A stretch of DNA of 64,000 nt from PALSA-1004 sp963829085. GTDB lineage: Bacteria > Pseudomonadota > Gammaproteobacteria > Burkholderiales > SG8-41. Positions 1-9,532 of this stretch are shown one piece after another. How positions within the stretch are numbered: the first letter of the stretch is position 1; the number at the start of each line of letters is the position of its first letter. The notes under the pieces are model-generated. The model searched no databases. It was not told the DNA's origin and saw only the letters and a list, made by a program, of their open reading frames with translations. Position numbers and translations under genes: made by a program. The stretch covers positions 225,636-289,635 of the forward strand of contig CAWHHJ010000014.1 of NCBI GenBank assembly GCA_963829085.1, given 5' to 3'.

Positions 1-96
1 ATGAGGTCAGTCAGAGCTTGGCGGCAACAGACGCTCGGAAGTGCAGCAGCGGGTTGCGACAGCGATGAATGCGACGCCGCTTGCTTACGATCGCCT

Positions 97-885
97 TCAA
101 TGCTTCACGCCCAGATACGCATCGATCACCGCCTGATTGTTGCGTATTTCTTCCGGTGTGCCGTCGCCTATCTTGCGGCCGTAGTCGAGCACTACAACGC
201 GGTCTGACAAGTCCATCACCACGCCCATGTCGTGTTCGATAAGCACGATAGTCGTGCCGAATTCATCGTTGACATCGAGTATGAACCGGCACATGTCTTC
301 TTTCTCTTCGACGTTCATGCCCGCCATGGGCTCGTCGAGTAACAGCAGGTCGGGCTCGGCAGCGAGTGCGCGCCCAAGCTCCACGCGCTTTTGCAATCCA
401 TACGGAAGTCGCGCGACCGGCGTCTTGCGGATACTCTCGATTTGCAGGAAATCGATGATTCGCTCGACCACTTTGCGATGCTCAATCTCCTCGCGCAGCG
501 CCGGCCCGAACCACAGCGCCTGAGCCAACAACCCGGCGCTCATCTTGAGGTTGCGCCCGGTCATCAGGTTATCGAGCACGGTCATGCCTTTGAACAGCGC
601 AATGTTCTGGAAGGTACGTGCGATGCCCTGCTTTGCCGCCTCATGCGGCCGCATTTGTTTGCGTGTCACGCCTTTGAACGTGACCCTGCCCTTTTGCGGA
701 TGATAAACGCCGTTGATGACGTTGAGCATCGAGCTTTTGCCGGCGCCGTTCGGTCCGATAATTGCGCGGATTTCGTGCTCACGCACGTCGAAGCTGACGT
801 CGGTCAGCGCTTTGACTCCCCCGAACGCGAGCGCGATATCTTCGATTTTGAGTATTGCATCCCCGAGGTGTCGCGCGGCTTGCAT
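97..885 (-). CDS. livG: Branched-chain amino acid type ABC transporter ATP-binding protein (LivG family)
   Basis: Cytoplasmic ATPase of a LIV/HAAT-type ABC importer. Residues 44-51 form the Walker A motif GPNGAGKS. The ABC signature is in PYGLQKRVELGRAL, Walker B is LLLLDEP, and the switch histidine is in IEHDM. Its 262 aa match LivG. The start lies 9 bp after the stop of the upstream acyl-CoA ligase, so the two are probably cotranscribed. The permease, second ATPase and binding protein are not in the window and may lie to the left. Bases 1-96 hold no gene I can support. Such ligase-linked transporters often import aromatic or short organic acids, so leucine as substrate is not certain. Confidence 0.9.
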   Translation of the reverse strand: MQAARHLGDAILKIEDIALAFGGVKALTDVSFDVREHEIRAIIGPNGAGKSSMLNVINGVYHPQKGRVTFKGVTRKQMRPHEAAKQGIARTFQNIALFKGMTVLDNLMTGRNLKMSAGLLAQALWFGPALREEIEHRKVVERIIDFLQIESIRKTPVARLPYGLQKRVELGRALAAEPDLLLLDEPMAGMNVEEKEDMCRFILDVNDEFGTTIVLIEHDMGVVMDLSDRVVVLDYGRKIGDGTPEEIRNNQAVIDAYLGVKH

Positions 886-894
886 CTCGAACGT

Positions 895-2856
895 TCAGCC
901 CGCCTTTTTGACCTGCTCAGGTGTAAATACGTTTGCTTCGCGTATTTTTACGACGGCGCGCACAACACCCGTGCGGCCGTCTTCGAACTTCATCGCGGTC
1001 TCGATCGGGCATTCGCTCTTTCCCGAATACAGCGCTTCTATCAGCGGCGCATACTTATCAGCGATGAATCGGCGCCTGACTTTACGCGTGCGTGTCAGCT
1101 CGTCATCGTCCGCATCCAGTTCCTTGTGCATGTTCAAGAAACGATGGATCTGCGCCCCGGCCATCGCCGGATCACGCGCCAGATCGGCATTCACCTTGGC
1201 GACACAATCGGCGATCAGATCGTAAACCTCGGCTTTTGCGGCGAGATCGACATACCCTGAGTACGCAAGGTTGCGGCGCTCCGCCCAATCACCGACTGCC
1301 GCGACGTCGATGTTGATGAATACACACACCTCGTTGCGCTGGTCGCCGTAAGCCACGGCTTCCTTGATGTACGGGAAAAACTTGAGCTTGTTCTCGATGT
1401 ATTTCGGCGCGAAGAGGGTGCCGTCCGCCATGCGCCCGACGTCTTTGGCGCGGTCGATAATTTTGATATGTCCGTCGGTATCGAAGTATCCAGCGTCTCC
1501 CGTATGAAAAAAGCCATCGGTGTCGATTGCTTCCCGGGTCGCCTCGGGTTGGCGATGATATTCGCGCATGAGCCCGGGCGAGCGCACCAGTACTTCTCCA
1601 TTGTCCGCCACCCGGACTTCGACGCCCGGCATCGGAGGTCCGACAGTGTCGAGCCGCACGTCGCCCGAGCGCTGCATGCACACGGTGACGCACGTCTCGG
1701 TCATGCCATACAGCTGTTTGAGATTGATGCCGAGCGAGCGATAAAAATCGAAGAGGTCGGGGCCTATGGCTTCACCGCCGGTGTACGCGACCTTCAGACG
1801 GGACATGCCGAGCATGTTTTTCAGCGGGCCGTACACCAGCCACTCGCCGAGCACATATAACGCGCGATCAACGAACGCGACACCGGGCTTGCCTTCGAGT
1901 ATGCGCAGCCCGGCGCGCCTGGCTACGCGCATGAAAAAGTCAAACACCGCGCGCTTCACCGGTGCGGCGTCGGCCATACGTATCATCACCGTAGTAAGCA
2001 GACTCTCGTACACGCGGGGCGGGGCAAAAAAATACGTCGGACCGATCTCGCGCATGTCCTGCATCACGGTGTTCGGAGACTCCGGGCAGTTGAGACAGAA
2101 TCCGGCGACATGTGCCTGCGCAAACGAATACAGGAAGTCACCGACCCACGCCATCGGCAAATAACAGAGGATGTCATCCCGCTCTGAAAACTGGTCGAAT
2201 TGGACCAGCACCCGCACTGTCGCAAGCAATGCCGCATGCGTATGGGACACCCCCTTCGGTTTAGCCGTAGTGCCCGAGGTGTAGAGAATCACCGCGAGGT
2301 CGCTCGTATCGCCTTTATCGATCTCGTCCGTGAAGTATCGTGGGTAAGCCGCATCGTGCGCGCGGCCTTTTTCGACAAGCGTATCGAAGCTGTACAAGCG
2401 GGGATGACGATAATGCCGCATACCGCGCGGGTCGTCGTAGATGATATGCGTGAGCTTCGGGCACTGCGCCAGAATCTCGAGCAGCTTGTCGACTTGTTCC
2501 TGGTCCTCCACAACCGCGAACTTTGCTTCGGCATCTTGCAATACGTAGATCATCTCGCTCGCGACTGCGTCCTGATACAGGGGGACCGGCACGCCGCCGA
2601 GCGCCTGGGCAGACGCCATTGCCCAATACAAGCGCGGCCGGTTGTCGCCGATGACGGCAAGCCGATCGCCGCGCTTGAAACCGAGCGCCGCAAGTCCGCA
2701 CGAGAGGGTCTTTACTTCACCTGCAACATCCGCCCAGGTCCACGTCTGCCATATACCCAGGTCTTTCTCGCGCATTGCAGGACGATCGTGCCAGCGCTGT
2801 GCATTGCGCAACAGCAGGCGCGAAAACGTATCGGGTTCGCTTTGTTGCCCCGGCAT
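895..2856 (-). CDS. AMP-dependent long-chain-type acyl-CoA synthetase
   Basis: Adenylate-forming ligase that activates a carboxylic acid to its CoA thioester through an acyl-AMP. The phosphate-binding P-loop YTSGTTAKPKG is near residue 195. The core motifs YGMTET and TGDAGYFD and a C-terminal KDVGR-type hinge follow in order. At 653 aa it has the length of the FadD15-like bacterial ligases often found beside liv transporter genes. The start is ATG at 2856. The gene precedes livG by 9 bp, which suggests import and activation of one substrate. The substrate (fatty, aromatic or branched acid) cannot be told from sequence. Confidence 0.88.
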   Translation of the reverse strand: MPGQQSEPDTFSRLLLRNAQRWHDRPAMREKDLGIWQTWTWADVAGEVKTLSCGLAALGFKRGDRLAVIGDNRPRLYWAMASAQALGGVPVPLYQDAVASEMIYVLQDAEAKFAVVEDQEQVDKLLEILAQCPKLTHIIYDDPRGMRHYRHPRLYSFDTLVEKGRAHDAAYPRYFTDEIDKGDTSDLAVILYTSGTTAKPKGVSHTHAALLATVRVLVQFDQFSERDDILCYLPMAWVGDFLYSFAQAHVAGFCLNCPESPNTVMQDMREIGPTYFFAPPRVYESLLTTVMIRMADAAPVKRAVFDFFMRVARRAGLRILEGKPGVAFVDRALYVLGEWLVYGPLKNMLGMSRLKVAYTGGEAIGPDLFDFYRSLGINLKQLYGMTETCVTVCMQRSGDVRLDTVGPPMPGVEVRVADNGEVLVRSPGLMREYHRQPEATREAIDTDGFFHTGDAGYFDTDGHIKIIDRAKDVGRMADGTLFAPKYIENKLKFFPYIKEAVAYGDQRNEVCVFINIDVAAVGDWAERRNLAYSGYVDLAAKAEVYDLIADCVAKVNADLARDPAMAGAQIHRFLNMHKELDADDDELTRTRKVRRRFIADKYAPLIEALYSGKSECPIETAMKFEDGRTGVVRAVVKIREANVFTPEQVKKAG

Positions 2857-2951
2857 CGCCGGCTCCTCTGCAACGCTACCAGTATTTGATCTGAGCTCGG
2901 AACGTCGTCCGCTACGAGGTTACCCTATCTCACCGCCGACAACCTTAACTG

Positions 2952-5900
2952 CTACATATTGCGCCGGTACTGGCCGCCGACTTCGAACAGAGCATTGGTA
3001 ATCTGACCGAGCGAACACGCGCGCACCGCATTCATGAGCTCCGCGAACACATTGCCGTTCGCCAGCACCACTTCCTGCAGGCGCCCCAAAGCTACGGGCG
3101 CTTCGTCGCGATGCCGGTGCTGGAAGTCGCGCAGACGCCTTAGCTGGCTTTGCTTTTCTTCGTCTGTCGAGCGGGCGAGCTGGACAACATCCCCGGCCTC
3201 GACAGGCTGAGGATTTCGAAACGTGTTGACGCCAATGATGGGCAGCGTCCCATCATGCTTGCGCGTTTCGTAATAAAGAGACTCTTCCTGAATCTTGCCG
3301 CGCTGATAACCCGTCTCCATGGCGCCCAGAACGCCGCCGCGTTCGGCGATGCGCTCGAATTCATCGAGCACCGCAGCTTCGACAAGCTCCGTCAGCTCGT
3401 CGATGATGAATGAGCCCTGGTTCGGGTTCTGATTCTTGGCGAGACCCCATTCCCGATTGATGATGAGCTGTATCGCCATCGCACGGCGCACGGATTCAGC
3501 GCTCGGGGTAGTAATCGCTTCGTCGTATGCGTTGGTATGCTGGCTATTGCAGTTATCGTACACGCCGATCAGCGCCTGCAGCGTCGTGCGGATGTCGTTG
3601 AAGTCGATTTCCTGGGCATGCAGCGATCGTCCGGATGTCTGCGTGTGGTATTTTAATTTCTGGCTGCGCTCGCCGGCACCGTAAAGATCGCGCATCGCGA
3701 TCGCCCAGATACGCCGCGCAACACGGCCGATGACCGAATATTCGGCGTCCATACCGTTCGAGAAAAAGAACGAGAGATTCGGCGCGAAATCGTCAATGTG
3801 CATGCCGCGCGCGAGATAAGCTTCCACATAAGTGAAACCATTCGCGAGCGTGAAAGCAAGCTGAGAAATCGGATTCGCACCTGCTTCCGCAATGTGATAA
3901 CCCGATATCGAGACCGAATAAAAGTTGCGCACCTGCTCGCGCGTAAAGTACTCCGCAATGTCGGCCATCACCTTGAGAGAAAATTCCGTCGAGAAGAGGC
4001 ACGTGTTCTGTCCCTGATCTTCTTTGAGGATGTCGGCCTGCACGGTGCCGCGCACTTTCTGCAGCGCGTCGACGCGCAGCTTCGCCATCGTCCCGGCATC
4101 CGGCTGGCGCCCTTCTTTATTTACATAGGCGTCGATTTGCTGATCGATCGCCGTGTTCAGGAACATCGCAAGTATGGTGGGCGCCGGGCCATTGATCGTC
4201 ATCGAAACCGAATTGTCAGGCGCGCACAAGTCAAAGCCGCTGTAAAGCACCTTCATGTCGTCGAGCGTCGCAATCGATACGCCCGAGTTGCCCGACCTTG
4301 CCGTAGATATCCGGACGCTCATCCGGATCGCAGCCGTACAGCGTGACGGAATCGAACGCCGTCGATAGGCGCTTGGCCGGCGCATGCCCGGACAGCATTT
4401 TGAACCGTCGATTCGTGCGGAACGCATCGCCCTCGCCGGCGAACATGCGCGTGACGTCCTCAGTCTCGCGCTTGAAGTGAAACACGCCGGCGGTGTAGGG
4501 AAAAAAACCCGGCAGATTCTCGCGCAGCAGCCAACTCAACAATTCACCGTGATCCTGGTATTTCGGTAGTGCGACCTTGCGCAGGTGCGTCCCGGATAAC
4601 GTCGCAGTCGTAAGCCCGGTAGCGATCTGACGGTGCGCACGGTGACGACATGCTCGTCACCCGAGTACGCTTCCTTTATGCGCGGCCATTGCGCGAGAAG
4701 CTCCCTGCTGCCCGCATGCGAGCGCTGCGTCGCGCTCTGCAATCAGGGTATCGAGTGGTGTGCTGAGATCTTCGCCAAGCGAATGCGCCGACACAGGGGA
4801 GTCCTGCGTGCGCCGCGATGAGGAAGACTCTTGCAGCATGCGCTTGGTCTCCATCAACTGCTGGCGCTCGCGCGCAATGCGCGACTGATTTAGCGCATGG
4901 CTATGATAGGCGCGCACCACCGCCGCGATTTCCGCGAGATAACGAGTACGTGACGCCGGGACGATCGATAGGTTTCCAGTTGAAGCACGAACAGTCACTG
5001 CGGCCATGCGCGCGGCTTCAAACCTGAGTCCATGCGCCGCCAATGCCGGTTTCAACGCCTGATACAGTGCCGACACACCGTCGTCATTGAACCGCGCCGC
5101 GATCGTCCCGAACACCGGCATCTCGCTCGCGGGTTTGCCGAACGCCTCGCGATTGCGCTGCACCTGCTTGCGCACATCGCGCAACGCGTCCTCGCCGCCT
5201 TTGCGATCGAATTTATTGATCGCGACGTAGTCGGCAAAATCGAGCATGTCGATTTTTTCGAGCTGACTCGCCGCACCATACTCCGGCGTCATTACATACA
5301 GCGACGTATCGACGAGCGGAACGATTCCGGCATCACCCTGGCCGATGCCCGACGTTTCAATAATGATCAGATCGAAGCCGGCGATTTTGCAGGCGGCGAT
5401 GACATCGGGCGCGCAGGTTGCCAGTTCGCTGGCGCGAGTCGCGCGTCGCAAGCGAGCGCATATAGATGCGCGGACTGTAAATCGCGTTCATGCGTATACG
5501 GTCGCCGAGGAGCGCTCCACCGCTCTTGCGCCGTGATGGATCCACGGCGATCAATGCGACCTTGAGGCGGTCGTTCTGATCGAGCCGCAAGCGGCGGACC
5601 AGCTCATCGGTCAGCGATGATTTGCCGGAGCCGCCCGTACCCGTGATGCCGAGCACCGGGACATTGCGTGTGGCGAGCGCGCGCTCCCTAAGATTGGCGC
5701 GAGCGTGGGCGTCGAGGGTTCCGTTTTCGAGCAAGGTGAGCAAGCCCGCGAGCTGGCGCCGATCACCTTCAGCAACCCGTTGCAATTCGACACTGCCAGC
5801 CGCACTCTGGTCAAAATCGCAGGCAATGAGGATGTCATTGATCATGCCCTGCAGGCCCATGCGGGCACCGTCTTCCGGCGTATAGATTCGCGTGACACCA

Positions 5901-6271
5901 TACGCATGAAGTACAGCGGCTTCCGCCGGCACGATGACACCGCCGCCGCCGCCGAACACCTTCACGTGCGCACCGCCACGCTCCCGTAGGAGATCGATCA
6001 TGTATCTGAAAAATTCGACGTGGCCGCCCTGGTATGAACTGACGGCGATGCCCTGCACATCTTCGTCAAGCGCGGCAGTGACGATCTCGTCGACTGACCG
6101 GTTATGGCCGAGATGAATGACTTCGGCGCCGCTGGCCTGCAGGATGCGCCGCATCACGTTGATCGACGCATCATGGCCGTCGAATAGGCTCGTGGCGGTG
6201 ATGAGCCGAACCTTGTGCTTGGCGGAGTACCCGCGCTGCGTGGTTCGCTGCTGAACGCTGAGATCAGTCAT
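2952..6271 (-). CDS. icmF: Fused isobutyryl-CoA mutase IcmF (frameshifted)
   Basis: B12-dependent acyl-CoA mutase fusion that interconverts isobutyryl-CoA and butyryl-CoA or similar acids. Domain order is intact: an N-terminal B12-binding domain (DGHDASIN, bases about 6190), a MeaB-like G-protein domain with P-loop GTGGSGKSS (about 5620), a linker, and a C-terminal mutase barrel (4540-2952) with CAPDNSVSM and TSGRSLHAQEIDFNDIRTT. The span of 3,320 bp gives about 1,106 codons, the family length. The frame breaks at least four times: near 5445, at the CCC of 4703-4705, near 4629, and at the CCC of 4291-4293. Removing one base from each CCC run restores the frame. All conserved motifs survive, so read errors are likelier than decay. 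The start is ATG at 6271, 32 bp from a divergent cobalamin-binding gene. Confidence 0.85.
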
Positions 6272-6303
6272 AATGGGCTTAACGTCCGCGCTAGCTTACG
6301 CCG

Positions 6304-7137
6304 GTGCCCCCACCAAGGCAAAACCGCTCTCCGTCTGAGTTTATCGATGCTACCGGCACGTATCATGACCGCGCCGCATCGCCGCGTATCGTTTCCCTTG
6401 TGCCTAGTATCACCGAACTCGTCTGCGATCTGGGACTGTCGAAAGCGCTGGTCGGACGAACCGGATTCTGCGTTCATCCGCGCGCGATGGTGCGCAGTAT
6501 CCCGAAGCTGGGAGGAACGAAGGATGTGAACTTGCGTCGGCTGCGTGAGCTTGCACCAACGCACGTTATCGTCAATATCGATGAAAATGAAAAGCCGACC
6601 GTCGACGAGATACGGGAGACTGTTCCGCACGTTATCGCCACCCACCCGCTCACGCCGCTAGACAACGTCGCGCTTTATCGGTTGCTCGGCGGCATCTTCG
6701 ACGTTCTGCCAATGGCCGAGAAGCTCGCGGCGCAGTTTATTGACGCTTATGACGATGTCGTCGCCTCGTGCAGCGCTCTGCCTCGCCGGGATGTGCTGTA
6801 TCTCATATGGCGCAAGCCATGGATGACGGTCTCCCGCGACACTTACATCTCGCGCATGCTGGCCCTGATCGGTTGGGACACGTCGCCGGAGATCACGCAG
6901 TCGCGCTACCCCGAAATCGAGCTGAACGCAGCCACGCTCAACGGGCTTGACTACGTTCTGCTTAGCAGCGAGCCGTATCGCTTCGGTCCGCGCGATATCG
7001 CCGAGATCGCCGCATTGCTTCCGCACGACAGACACCGACGAGTGCAACTCATCGACGGTGAAATGACGTCCTGGTACGGCAGCCGTGCAATCAGCGGCTT
7101 ACGCTACCTGAAGGAATTAAGATTGGGCGCGACTTGA
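6304..7137 (+). CDS. Cobalamin-binding-type protein, BtuF-like helical backbone fold, no signal peptide
   Basis: A 277 aa protein of the BtuF/periplasmic-binding-protein-2 superfamily. It has the characteristic SLVPSITELVCDLG start of the first lobe, a central helical linker, and a second lobe with LIGWDTSPEITQSRYPEIEL. I see no signal peptide or lipobox after the proposed GTG start at 6304, so it may act in the cytoplasm or the true start may differ. It is divergent from the B12-dependent mutase icmF with only 32 bp between, which supports a B12-related role. It could also bind another metal chelate, since the fold is shared with siderophore receptors. Confidence 0.7.
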   Translation: MPPPRQNRSPSEFIDATGTYHDRAASPRIVSLVPSITELVCDLGLSKALVGRTGFCVHPRAMVRSIPKLGGTKDVNLRRLRELAPTHVIVNIDENEKPTVDEIRETVPHVIATHPLTPLDNVALYRLLGGIFDVLPMAEKLAAQFIDAYDDVVASCSALPRRDVLYLIWRKPWMTVSRDTYISRMLALIGWDTSPEITQSRYPEIELNAATLNGLDYVLLSSEPYRFGPRDIAEIAALLPHDRHRRVQLIDGEMTSWYGSRAISGLRYLKELRLGAT

Positions 7138-8946
7138 TCAGGCGGCGGCTTTTGCATCGAGCCGCAACTGCACGAAGGATCCGGGAGCGTCTTCGATGGT
7201 TCTCAATGCGCCCTTCCCAGGCATGCGCGCGGGCACCTTTTCGCCGGCGTACGGAGCAACCCACTTGGACCAATCAGCCCACCATGAGCCCGGGTTATGC
7301 CGGGCGCCGTCAAACCACTCTTGAGGACTGTCCGGAAACTTTTCGTTCGTCCAGTACCCGTATTTATTCGCCGCCGGCGCGTTAACGATCCCGGCAATGT
7401 GGCCGGAACCGCCCAACACGAAGCGCACTTTCCCCGGGAAGAGCTTGGCGCCGGCGTACGTGGATTTCCACGGCGCGATGTGATCTTCGATCGTGGATAC
7501 AAAGTAAAGCGGAACGTTCACCTTGGAAAGATCGATCGGCACACCGTTGAGCACAATTCCGCCCGGTTTGCGCAGCAGATTCTTGATGTACATGTTGCGC
7601 AGATAGAAACCATGCATCGCTGCAGGCATACGCGTGGAATCTGAATTCCAGTACAGCAGGTCGAACGGATACGGGTCCTTGCCCAGCAGGTAGTTATTCA
7701 CCACGAATGACCAGATAAGGTCATTCGCACGCAGCATGTTGAAGGTCGTCGCCATCTCCGACCCTTCGAGGAAGCCGCGCTCGAGCATTTTCTTTTCAAG
7801 ATTCGAAACTTGTTCTTCGTCGAGGAACACGCCGAGTTCGCCGGGTTCCACGAAGTCGATCATCGTCGCCATGAACGTCGCGCTCTTAATGCGATCGTCC
7901 TTTGTCGCTGCCATGTAGCCCAGCGCCGATGCGAGCAATGTGCCCCCCAGACAGAAGCCGATTGCATCGACCTCGCGTTCGCCCGTCGCTTGCTCAATCG
8001 CAGTCAATGCCGCGAGCGGCCCTTGCATCATGTAATCGTCAAACGTTTTCTGCGCAAAGCTTGCGTCGGGATTTACCCACGACACCATGAATACCGTGTG
8101 GCCTTGCTCCGTTGCCCAGCGCACGAGCGAATTCTTTTCGCGCATGTCCAGAATGTAGTACTTGTTGATCCATGGCGGCAGGATGAGCAATGGGCGCCGA
8201 TAGACTTGCTCGGTGAGCGGCGCGTACTGTATCAACTGCATCAGATCGTTCTGAAATACAACCTTGCCGGGCGTCATGGCGAGATTGCTGCCGACTTGGA
8301 ACGCCGTCGAGTCGGTCATCTTCACGCGCAACTGCTTGCCCTGACCGCTCTCGAGATCTTCAAGCAAATGGTTTAAGCCTTTCACGAGATTCTGACCACT
8401 GGAGGCCACCGTCTCGCGCAGCACTTCCGGATTGGTCAGCACAAAGTTGCTCGGCGACAGCGCATCGATGTACTGGCGAGTGTAGAAGTCCACCTTTTTT
8501 GCAGTCTGCTCATCGAGCCCGTTGACGCTTGCAACAGTGCCGTGCAGATGCTTGGCGGCGATCAGATACGACTGCTTGATGTAGTCGTAAATAAAGTTGT
8601 GCTGCCAGTCGTCGTGCTTGAACCGCCGGTCGCCTTTTGCCGGTTCGATGACCGCGGGCGCCGGCTGGCCGAAGAACTGCAGCATCGAGCTCTGCCACAG
8701 TGACGCGTAATCGCGCCACAAATTGAGCTGCAATTCCGCAAACTTCATCGGATCAGACATCAGTTTCGTGGTCATTTCATAGAACGCCTTGGCCACCCCC
8801 AAGTCGTCGGTGAACGACGGTATGCCGGCCGCAGTCTGGCGGACGACAAATTCGCTCGCCAGTTTGCTGGCCCTTTGCGCAATCTCCGCGTACGTCTTGG
8901 TTAACTGCGCCGGATCGAACGGCGGCTCCACCTTTTCCTGACTCAC
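7138..8946 (-). CDS. phaC: Class I polyhydroxyalkanoate synthase PhaC
   Basis: Polymerises 3-hydroxyacyl-CoA into PHA granules. The lipase-box-like GFCLGG is at residues 330-335, with the nucleophile Cys332. The downstream Asp lies in STIEDHIAPW and the His in GGSGHIAG. The 602 aa length and an N-terminal region with ELQLNLWRDYASLWQ fit class I (single-subunit, short-chain) synthases. The start is ATG at 8946. It is divergent from liuR, and a LiuR-like inverted repeat lies between them, so PHA formation may respond to the same acyl-CoA regulator. No phaA, phaB or phasin is adjacent, but a thiolase is encoded 1.8 kb away on the other strand. Confidence 0.93.
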   Translation of the reverse strand: MSQEKVEPPFDPAQLTKTYAEIAQRASKLASEFVVRQTAAGIPSFTDDLGVAKAFYEMTTKLMSDPMKFAELQLNLWRDYASLWQSSMLQFFGQPAPAVIEPAKGDRRFKHDDWQHNFIYDYIKQSYLIAAKHLHGTVASVNGLDEQTAKKVDFYTRQYIDALSPSNFVLTNPEVLRETVASSGQNLVKGLNHLLEDLESGQGKQLRVKMTDSTAFQVGSNLAMTPGKVVFQNDLMQLIQYAPLTEQVYRRPLLILPPWINKYYILDMREKNSLVRWATEQGHTVFMVSWVNPDASFAQKTFDDYMMQGPLAALTAIEQATGEREVDAIGFCLGGTLLASALGYMAATKDDRIKSATFMATMIDFVEPGELGVFLDEEQVSNLEKKMLERGFLEGSEMATTFNMLRANDLIWSFVVNNYLLGKDPYPFDLLYWNSDSTRMPAAMHGFYLRNMYIKNLLRKPGGIVLNGVPIDLSKVNVPLYFVSTIEDHIAPWKSTYAGAKLFPGKVRFVLGGSGHIAGIVNAPAANKYGYWTNEKFPDSPQEWFDGARHNPGSWWADWSKWVAPYAGEKVPARMPGKGALRTIEDAPGSFVQLRLDAKAAA

Positions 8947-8985
8947 TTAGCGTGTCTCCACTTGCGTTTGCTTGTTTGCTGCGTT

Positions 8986-9006
8986 ACCTTACGTTTACGT
9001 AAAGGT
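8986..9006. promoter_or_regulatory. LiuR-like operator between phaC and liuR
   Basis: Inverted repeat with arms ACCTTACGT and ACGTAAAGGT, imperfect by one base in the left arm. It shares the ACCTTTACGT half-site with the better palindrome at 9457-9478. It lies in the 107 bp between the divergent phaC and liuR starts, where it could control both. MerR-family regulators bind such spaced dyads between promoter elements. Binding by LiuR is inferred. Confidence 0.6.
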
Positions 9007-9053
9007 TCCATTATTAAACGGCGTTATTTTACAACGTTATATTGCGAAGCACA

Positions 9054-9446
9054 ATGAATAAGACCCTGAGCATCAGCGATCTTGCGCAGGAATTTGGCAT
9101 CACTACGCGCACCATCCGACACTATGAAGATCAGGGATTGCTCTCGCCCGCTAGAAAGGGACAAAACCGGCTCTTCAGCAAGCGCGATCGGGTCCGGCTC
9201 AAGCTGGCTTTGCGAGGCGCTCGCCTGGGGTTTACGCTTGGAGAGATTCGCGAGCTATTCGATATGTATGACCTGGCGCACGGAGAAAAGCTCCAGCTCG
9301 AGGAGTTCTTGACCAAGCTGCAAAAACGGCGGGACTTGCTACAGCAGCAACGCGAAGACATCGACGTCATGCTCGAGGAAATTTCGTTTTTTGAACGGCA
9401 ATGCCGCAAACTCCTGAGTAGTCAGGCCGTCGACAACGCCGGGTAA
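9054..9446 (+). CDS. liuR: MerR-family regulator LiuR
   Basis: DNA-binding regulator of leucine/isovalerate and related acyl-CoA degradation. The N-terminal winged HTH reads SISDLAQEFGITTRTIRHYE, followed by the MerR coupling helix RVRLKLALRGARLGFTLGEIRELF and a long C-terminal dimerisation helix (about residues 75-120). There is no cysteine cluster typical of metal-sensing MerR members. I chose ATG at 9054 over an upstream in-frame TTG at 9042. It is the first gene before liuA and lies between two LiuR-like palindromes. The family typically autoregulates and is relieved by acyl-CoA intermediates; that is inferred here. Confidence 0.88.
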   Translation: MNKTLSISDLAQEFGITTRTIRHYEDQGLLSPARKGQNRLFSKRDRVRLKLALRGARLGFTLGEIRELFDMYDLAHGEKLQLEEFLTKLQKRRDLLQQQREDIDVMLEEISFFERQCRKLLSSQAVDNAG

Positions 9447-9456
9447 GTTCACACTG

Positions 9457-9478
9457 ATTACCTTTACGTTAAGGTAAT
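9457..9478. promoter_or_regulatory. LiuR-type operator upstream of liuA
   Basis: Perfect 8-bp arms ATTACCTT and AAGGTAAT flank the six-base centre TACGTT. The site sits 11 bp after the liuR stop and 54 bp before the liuA start. It shares the half-site seen at 8986-9006, so both probably bind the same protein, most simply LiuR. It gives liuA and the genes below it a regulated promoter of their own. Confidence 0.75.
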
Positions 9479-9532
9479 GTCGCCACAGTCCGAGTGCGAG
9501 AATTCGAACATGTCTAACTCCGGTATCAAAGC

